NCBI GenBank assembly: GCA_009937615.1
Contig: JAACFB010000007.1
Span: 30,445-94,444, forward strand
Source: Gammaproteobacteria bacterium
GTDB lineage: Bacteria > Pseudomonadota > Gammaproteobacteria > Steroidobacterales > Woeseiaceae
Direction of reading: 5' to 3'
Length of the DNA: 64,000 nt
Part shown: positions 61,130 through 64,000 of the stretch, piece by piece
How the letters are laid out: the number at the start of each line of letters is the position of its first letter
Position numbering within the stretch: position 1 is the stretch's first letter
The notes under the pieces: generated by a model
The model's input: the letters and a program-made list of their open reading frames with translations, nothing else
Told to the model about the DNA's origin: nothing
Database searches by the model: none
Translations under genes and position numbers: made by a program

Positions 61130-61156
61130 ATATTACATAACATATATGATTTTCAA
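61130..61156 (-). promoter_or_regulatory. Candidate promoter for the ccm operon
   Basis: Reading minus, TTGAAA (61156-61151) and TAATAT (61135-61130) are separated by 15 bases, short of the optimal 17, in an AT-rich part of the ccmA leader. It is the best sigma-70-like candidate in the 264-base gap, but weak. Confidence 0.3.
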
Positions 61157-61354
61157 TTGGTTACAGTTGTTTCTTAATTTTTTTCGAGCTTATTCTTGGC
61201 GCGTTCCCAATAACGACAAATGCGTTAGTTTCCACCGAACCCCGCATTGGCCAACCCGTCAACTGCGCGTTCCGGTCAAAAAGTAGCGTAAACAGCGATC
61301 GGGGCCCAAGAGTACCGAATTTAGCGCACTAAAGGCGATGTGGGGGGCAAGCTT

Positions 61355-62638
61355 ATGGATCTTGGCGCAGCCGGGCTCAATGAACAACCCTTTCGAACTC
61401 ATGGCAAACCGCTGTCGGTCATCCTCTATGCGTCCCACCGGCAAGCCCTGAGACGGCTTGAGGAGGTCCGCGAGGTCCGTGACGGCTTGTGCCTGGTGCA
61501 GGGACCTGCCCTTTCCGGAAAGTCCACCCTGGTTCGCGCTTTTGTTGACTCCGTCGCCGAAGACGTGGCCGTTGCCGTCGTCGACGCTCGCGGCCTCGAC
61601 ACGGCGCAGCTGCTGGAAGCAATCGTCACCGGGTTCGGCTATGTGATGGAACAGAGCTCGGTGAGTGAGTTCCTTGCCATGCTGCGCGTCTTTTGTTTGC
61701 AGCAGGCCAGTTCAAATGAGCCCCCGATCCTGATCATTGAGAATACCCAATCGCTGAACCCGAATGCCCTGCAAGTTCTGTGCGAACTCGCCGAGTTGAA
61801 CGCCCGGGCGGGAAGCGCCATAAAAATCATTCTCGTGAGTGATCGGTCTCTGACCTCGGTTATCCAGGCGCCCGCGACGAAAGTCATTAAGAAACGCCTG
61901 ACGCATAATTTGCACATGCACCCGATGACTCGTTTGGAGGCGACCGAGTTTCTGTACAACAAGCTTCGCGCAGCCGGAAGTCAGTCCCCGGAGTCCGTAT
62001 TCCCGGTCGCGATCTGTCATGAGCTATGGCAGGCATCCGGCGGCTGGCCCGGCATTCTCGATCGCGTCGCGTTGCTGGCCCTTTCACGAGCCGACAAGCT
62101 TCCCGTGACTGCCCGGTGTATCGAACACCCGGCGCTGCCTCGGGGAACCTGGGCGCACGCGGCGCACAATGATGCGACCGAGGACACAGGATCGCCGCCA
62201 GGGTTGCCGGAACTCTATGTGACACACAACGGCCAGACCCTGAGCGAACTTTGCTTCGATAGGCATCGCTTCCTGATCGGACGCTCCCAGCATAACGATA
62301 TCCCTATATCGAGCAATTTTGTAAGCCGCCACCATGCCATGCTGGTACGAAATGATGGGGCAACATTTCTAATGGACCTCAATAGCACCAACGGGACTTT
62401 CGTCAATTCGAAACGGGTGTCGATCCAAGCGTTGATCCACGAAGACATTATCTCGATCGGCAACCACCGGATTAAATTCAGCGACCCGTCGGCCACAAGC
62501 CGAAGAACCCTTGAGGCCGTAGACGTTGCCGATACCGTGATAATGAAGACGCTCGAGGATATGCGAAAACTGCTGACGAATGAGAATACGCAGGTTATAA
62601 GAACCGCCACCGAGAACCTGCCTACCTCTGGCATCTAG
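61355..62638 (+). CDS. AAA ATPase with C-terminal FHA domain (ExeA/GspA-like)
   Basis: The 427-residue protein has an ExeA/TniB-like ATPase (Walker [13 protein letters not shown], about residues 52-63; Walker [11 protein letters not shown]) and a C-terminal FHA phosphothreonine-binding domain ([19 protein letters not shown]-type [21 protein letters not shown]). The start ATG 61355 has a G-rich ribosome site; the track GTG at 61340 is unlikely. It may couple phospho-signalling to an assembly ATPase. It is convergent with tdk. The function is unknown. Confidence 0.83.
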   Translation: MDLGAAGLNEQPFRTHGKPLSVILYASHRQALRRLEEVREVRDGLCLVQGPALSGKSTLVRAFVDSVAEDVAVAVVDARGLDTAQLLEAIVTGFGYVMEQSSVSEFLAMLRVFCLQQASSNEPPILIIENTQSLNPNALQVLCELAELNARAGSAIKIILVSDRSLTSVIQAPATKVIKKRLTHNLHMHPMTRLEATEFLYNKLRAAGSQSPESVFPVAICHELWQASGGWPGILDRVALLALSRADKLPVTARCIEHPALPRGTWAHAAHNDATEDTGSPPGLPELYVTHNGQTLSELCFDRHRFLIGRSQHNDIPISSNFVSRHHAMLVRNDGATFLMDLNSTNGTFVNSKRVSIQALIHEDIISIGNHRIKFSDPSATSRRTLEAVDVADTVIMKTLEDMRKLLTNENTQVIRTATENLPTSGI

Positions 62639-63213
62639 GCGAAGAATTTTTCCTTGAAGTGCTTTCGGCACATCGACACATACCGGTCGTTACCGCCGAT
62701 TTCAATTTGCGAACCCTCTCGGATCGCGGCGCCATTCTCGTCGAAACGAACTACCATCGTCGCCTTTGTGCCGCAATGACAGATTGCTTTTAGTTCCTTG
62801 AGATTGTCAGACCAGGCAAGCAGGTACTTGCTGCCCTCGAACGGCTCTCCCTGGAAATCGGTCCGCAAACCATAGGCAAGAACAGGAATGTTTAGTTTAT
62901 CTGTCACCTCACCCAGCTGAAAGACCTGCTCCTTTGTCAGGAACTGTGCTTCGTCAATCAGGATGCAGTGCAGTGGCGCCTCGTCAAAACGTTCTTCGAT
63001 CAACCGCAGCAGATCGTCGTCGGGGCTGAATGTCGTCGCTTCTGATTCGATGCCAATGCGGGACGTCACTTTACCGACTCCATAGCGATGATCGAACTCG
63101 GGCGCCAGCACGAGCGTGTTCATGCCCCGCTCTTTGTAGTTGTAGCTGGACTGAAGAAGCGCGGTCGATTTTCCCGCATTCATCGATGAATAATAGAAAT
63201 AGAGCTTCGCCAT
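62635..63213 (-). CDS. tdk: Thymidine kinase
   Basis: Tdk phosphorylates thymidine in the salvage pathway. The 192-residue type II enzyme has P-loop SSMNAGKST, the DEAQFL Walker-B-like motif, the lasso [23 protein letters not shown] region and CHCGTKAT zinc-site cysteines. Its stop overlaps that of the FHA-ATPase gene by four bases. Confidence 0.96.
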   Translation of the reverse strand: MAKLYFYYSSMNAGKSTALLQSSYNYKERGMNTLVLAPEFDHRYGVGKVTSRIGIESEATTFSPDDDLLRLIEERFDEAPLHCILIDEAQFLTKEQVFQLGEVTDKLNIPVLAYGLRTDFQGEPFEGSKYLLAWSDNLKELKAICHCGTKATMVVRFDENGAAIREGSQIEIGGNDRYVSMCRKHFKEKFFA

Positions 63214-63307
63214 ACCGGTACCGAACGAGAATACATGCGGAGCTCGGTAGCCCCGCAGCTCAAAGTGTATCCCGGGTGGGACCTGGGTGCGAGATCGGGT
63301 GGCTCGA

Positions 63308-63523
63308 TTACAGCCGTTTCAGCGTCGCGAGGGTGTTTCGGGCTGCCGCGCGGCTCGGCCTGGCACAGCCGCTGCAAAGCGAACGCAGTTTGTGGCGCGG
63401 CGACACGACCTGGGGAACCGGAGTCACCCTGCCTGCCCGCAAACAGCGACTGCATATGACGAGGTCCGACAAAAGGCCCAGCAGGCGAAAGTCAACTGTG
63501 GCTGAACGGGCTGCGGTCTTCAT
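63308..63523 (-). CDS. Small protein with two CxxC pairs
   Basis: The 71-residue product has CSRC and CSGC pairs about 25 residues apart and a basic C-terminus ([17 protein letters not shown]), a plausible zinc ribbon. GGAG lies about seven bases before the ATG on the minus strand. I recognise no family; an overlapping plus frame (63030-63539) lacks support. Confidence 0.45.
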   Translation of the reverse strand: MKTAARSATVDFRLLGLLSDLVICSRCLRAGRVTPVPQVVSPRHKLRSLCSGCARPSRAAARNTLATLKRL

Positions 63524-63880
63524 TGCGGCTCTCCATTAAGACAGCCACAGTTGTCTCAAAATACGCGAAGTATGTCCAGTAACCTATTGGTTTCAATCGT
63601 GATATGTGATGCAGTTAACACTTATGAGTGCAGCGGCGCAACTTGACGACAGGGCATTCAAATAGCCCGATCAGTTTGGTTGGCGCCCGGAACCGGGCTC
63701 GAAATTGGATATTTAGCCCGGTGATCCTTATAAAGAGCGAGCAAGACAGGCGAATAAGAGATTGCCACCTTAATGAGGAACGACGCTGTTGTATCGGGCA
63801 CGCCATGCCACTGGGATAAAGATGAACGCCTTAAACGACGAGTGCGCCTGGCGAAAGAGAGCGGCCTTTCGCCGCAGTCC
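63524..63880. other. Gene-poor 357-base stretch before the tRNA fragment
   Basis: No frame here has a ribosome site or recognisable motif. It holds a short GC palindrome GCCCGG-AA-CCGGGC near 63686 and, at its right end, the hairpin after the tRNA fragment. Confidence 0.35.
63852..63875 (-). terminator. Hairpin with T-rich tail after the tRNA-Leu fragment
   Basis: Reading minus, GCGGC-GAAAG-GCCGC is followed by TCTCTTTC, six bases after the CCA end of the tRNA fragment. It looks like the original terminator of an intact tRNA-Leu gene. Confidence 0.45.
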
Positions 63881-63934
63881 TGGTGCCCGGGGCCAGACTC
63901 GAACCGGCACGTCCTTTCGGACAGCGGATTTTAA
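63881..63934 (-). tRNA. 3' half of tRNA-Leu(UAA), 5' half missing; putative attachment site
   Basis: Reading minus, the sequence starts in the anticodon loop (TTAAAA, anticodon UAA), then TCCGCT of the anticodon stem, a long variable arm GTCC-GAAA-GGAC, the T-arm GCCGG-TTCGAGT-CTGGC, acceptor CCCGGGC, discriminator A and encoded CCA. The bases upstream of the loop cannot form the anticodon 5' strand, D-arm or GCCCGGG acceptor strand. Such a 3' tRNA copy is the usual scar of tyrosine-recombinase integration at a tRNA gene. Confidence 0.8.
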
Positions 63935-63941
63935 GTTCTGT

Positions 63942-63953
63942 ATTTGCGCAAAT
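63942..63953. repeat. 12-base perfect palindrome beside the tRNA fragment
   Basis: ATTTGCGCAAAT is a perfect palindrome eight bases past the tRNA homology break, in AT-rich sequence that should belong to the integrated element. It could be a binding site near the attachment core. Confidence 0.3.
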
Positions 63954-64000
63954 TTAGACAAATCTCCACAAACTGAAACTAATAAGATCAATAAGTTGCG

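Noticed and set aside
63030-63539. 169-codon plus-strand ORF over tdk 5' end
   Set aside because: Overlaps the conserved tdk start region antisense and has no motif or ribosome site.
63881-63967. Complete tRNA-Leu gene
   Set aside because: The 5' half (acceptor strand, D-arm and 5' anticodon stem) is missing; the upstream 33 bases cannot pair with the 3' acceptor CCCGGGC.
1-64000. CRISPR arrays, insertion sequences, prophage or rRNA genes
   Set aside because: No regular spaced repeats, transposase motifs, phage structural genes or rRNA signatures were seen.

Overview
The window is about 64 kb of ordinary bacterial chromosome with an accessory boundary at its right edge. Gene content points to a gammaproteobacterium that respires with c-type cytochromes: a type II secretion (T2SS) pseudopilin operon, the fabD-fabG-acpP-fabF-mltG-tmk-holB-pilZ cluster, a complete ccmABCDEFGHI operon and FadJ-type beta-oxidation. 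Base composition looks moderately GC-rich by eye, with conspicuous AT-rich spacers. No species can be named from the sequence alone.

Layout. 0-2.1 kb: 3' part of an AddA/RecB-like helicase-nuclease. 2.1-7.6 kb (minus): gspG-H-I-J-K-L-M-N, overlapping or closely spaced genes. 7.7-15.1 kb (plus): rhombosortase, then fatty-acid synthesis and cell-cycle genes; plsX, fabH and pabC are missing from their usual places. 15.1-19.1 kb (minus): a double cNMP-domain/rhodanese fusion, FadJ and an EEP-fold hydrolase. 19.2-23.7 kb (plus): an orphan TIR-like protein, a glycerophosphodiesterase, then a compact TlpA-DUF4266-DUF3570-ApbE operon. 23.9-35 kb (plus): membrane proteins, a K+ channel, an AI-2E transporter, a tripartite efflux system (OMF-HlyD-DUF2955), an aminotransferase, an arylamine N-acetyltransferase and an MsbA-like ABC exporter. 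35-43 kb: a DksA-like zinc finger, an EamA transporter, an unlisted 54-aa gene, and a lipid module (P450, fatty acyl-AMP ligase-ACP and FabH on minus; a DUF374 acyltransferase and DUF3108 protein divergent). 43-54.4 kb: stress, repair and metabolic genes (thioredoxin-TPR lipoprotein, pirin, YcaQ-like glycosylase, PhoD, RidA, fatty-acid hydroxylase, PLP decarboxylase, CrcB, nitronate monooxygenase, thioesterase). 54.4-61.1 kb (minus): ccm operon including the small ccmD. 61.3-63.5 kb: FHA-ATPase, tdk and a small CxxC protein. 63.88-63.93 kb: the 3' half of a tRNA-Leu(UAA) on the minus strand with its 5' half missing, the expected scar of an integrated element lying to the right.

How genes work together. 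The T2SS pseudopilins and the divergent rhombosortase fit the known GlyGly-CTERM/T2SS export route. The fab cluster supplies acyl-ACP, and the displaced fabH sits in an operon with an acyl-AMP ligase carrying its own ACP, suggesting a dedicated lipid-tailoring pathway. The most interesting possible new system is the TlpA-DUF4266-DUF3570-ApbE operon. The predicted outer-membrane barrel DUF3570 carries a DGLTGAS stretch that fits the ApbE flavinylation motif (Dxx[ST]GA[ST]), an FMN transferase gene follows immediately, and a small lipoprotein ending in CGCN lies between the barrel and a thioredoxin-like protein. Together they could form an envelope flavin/thiol redox module.
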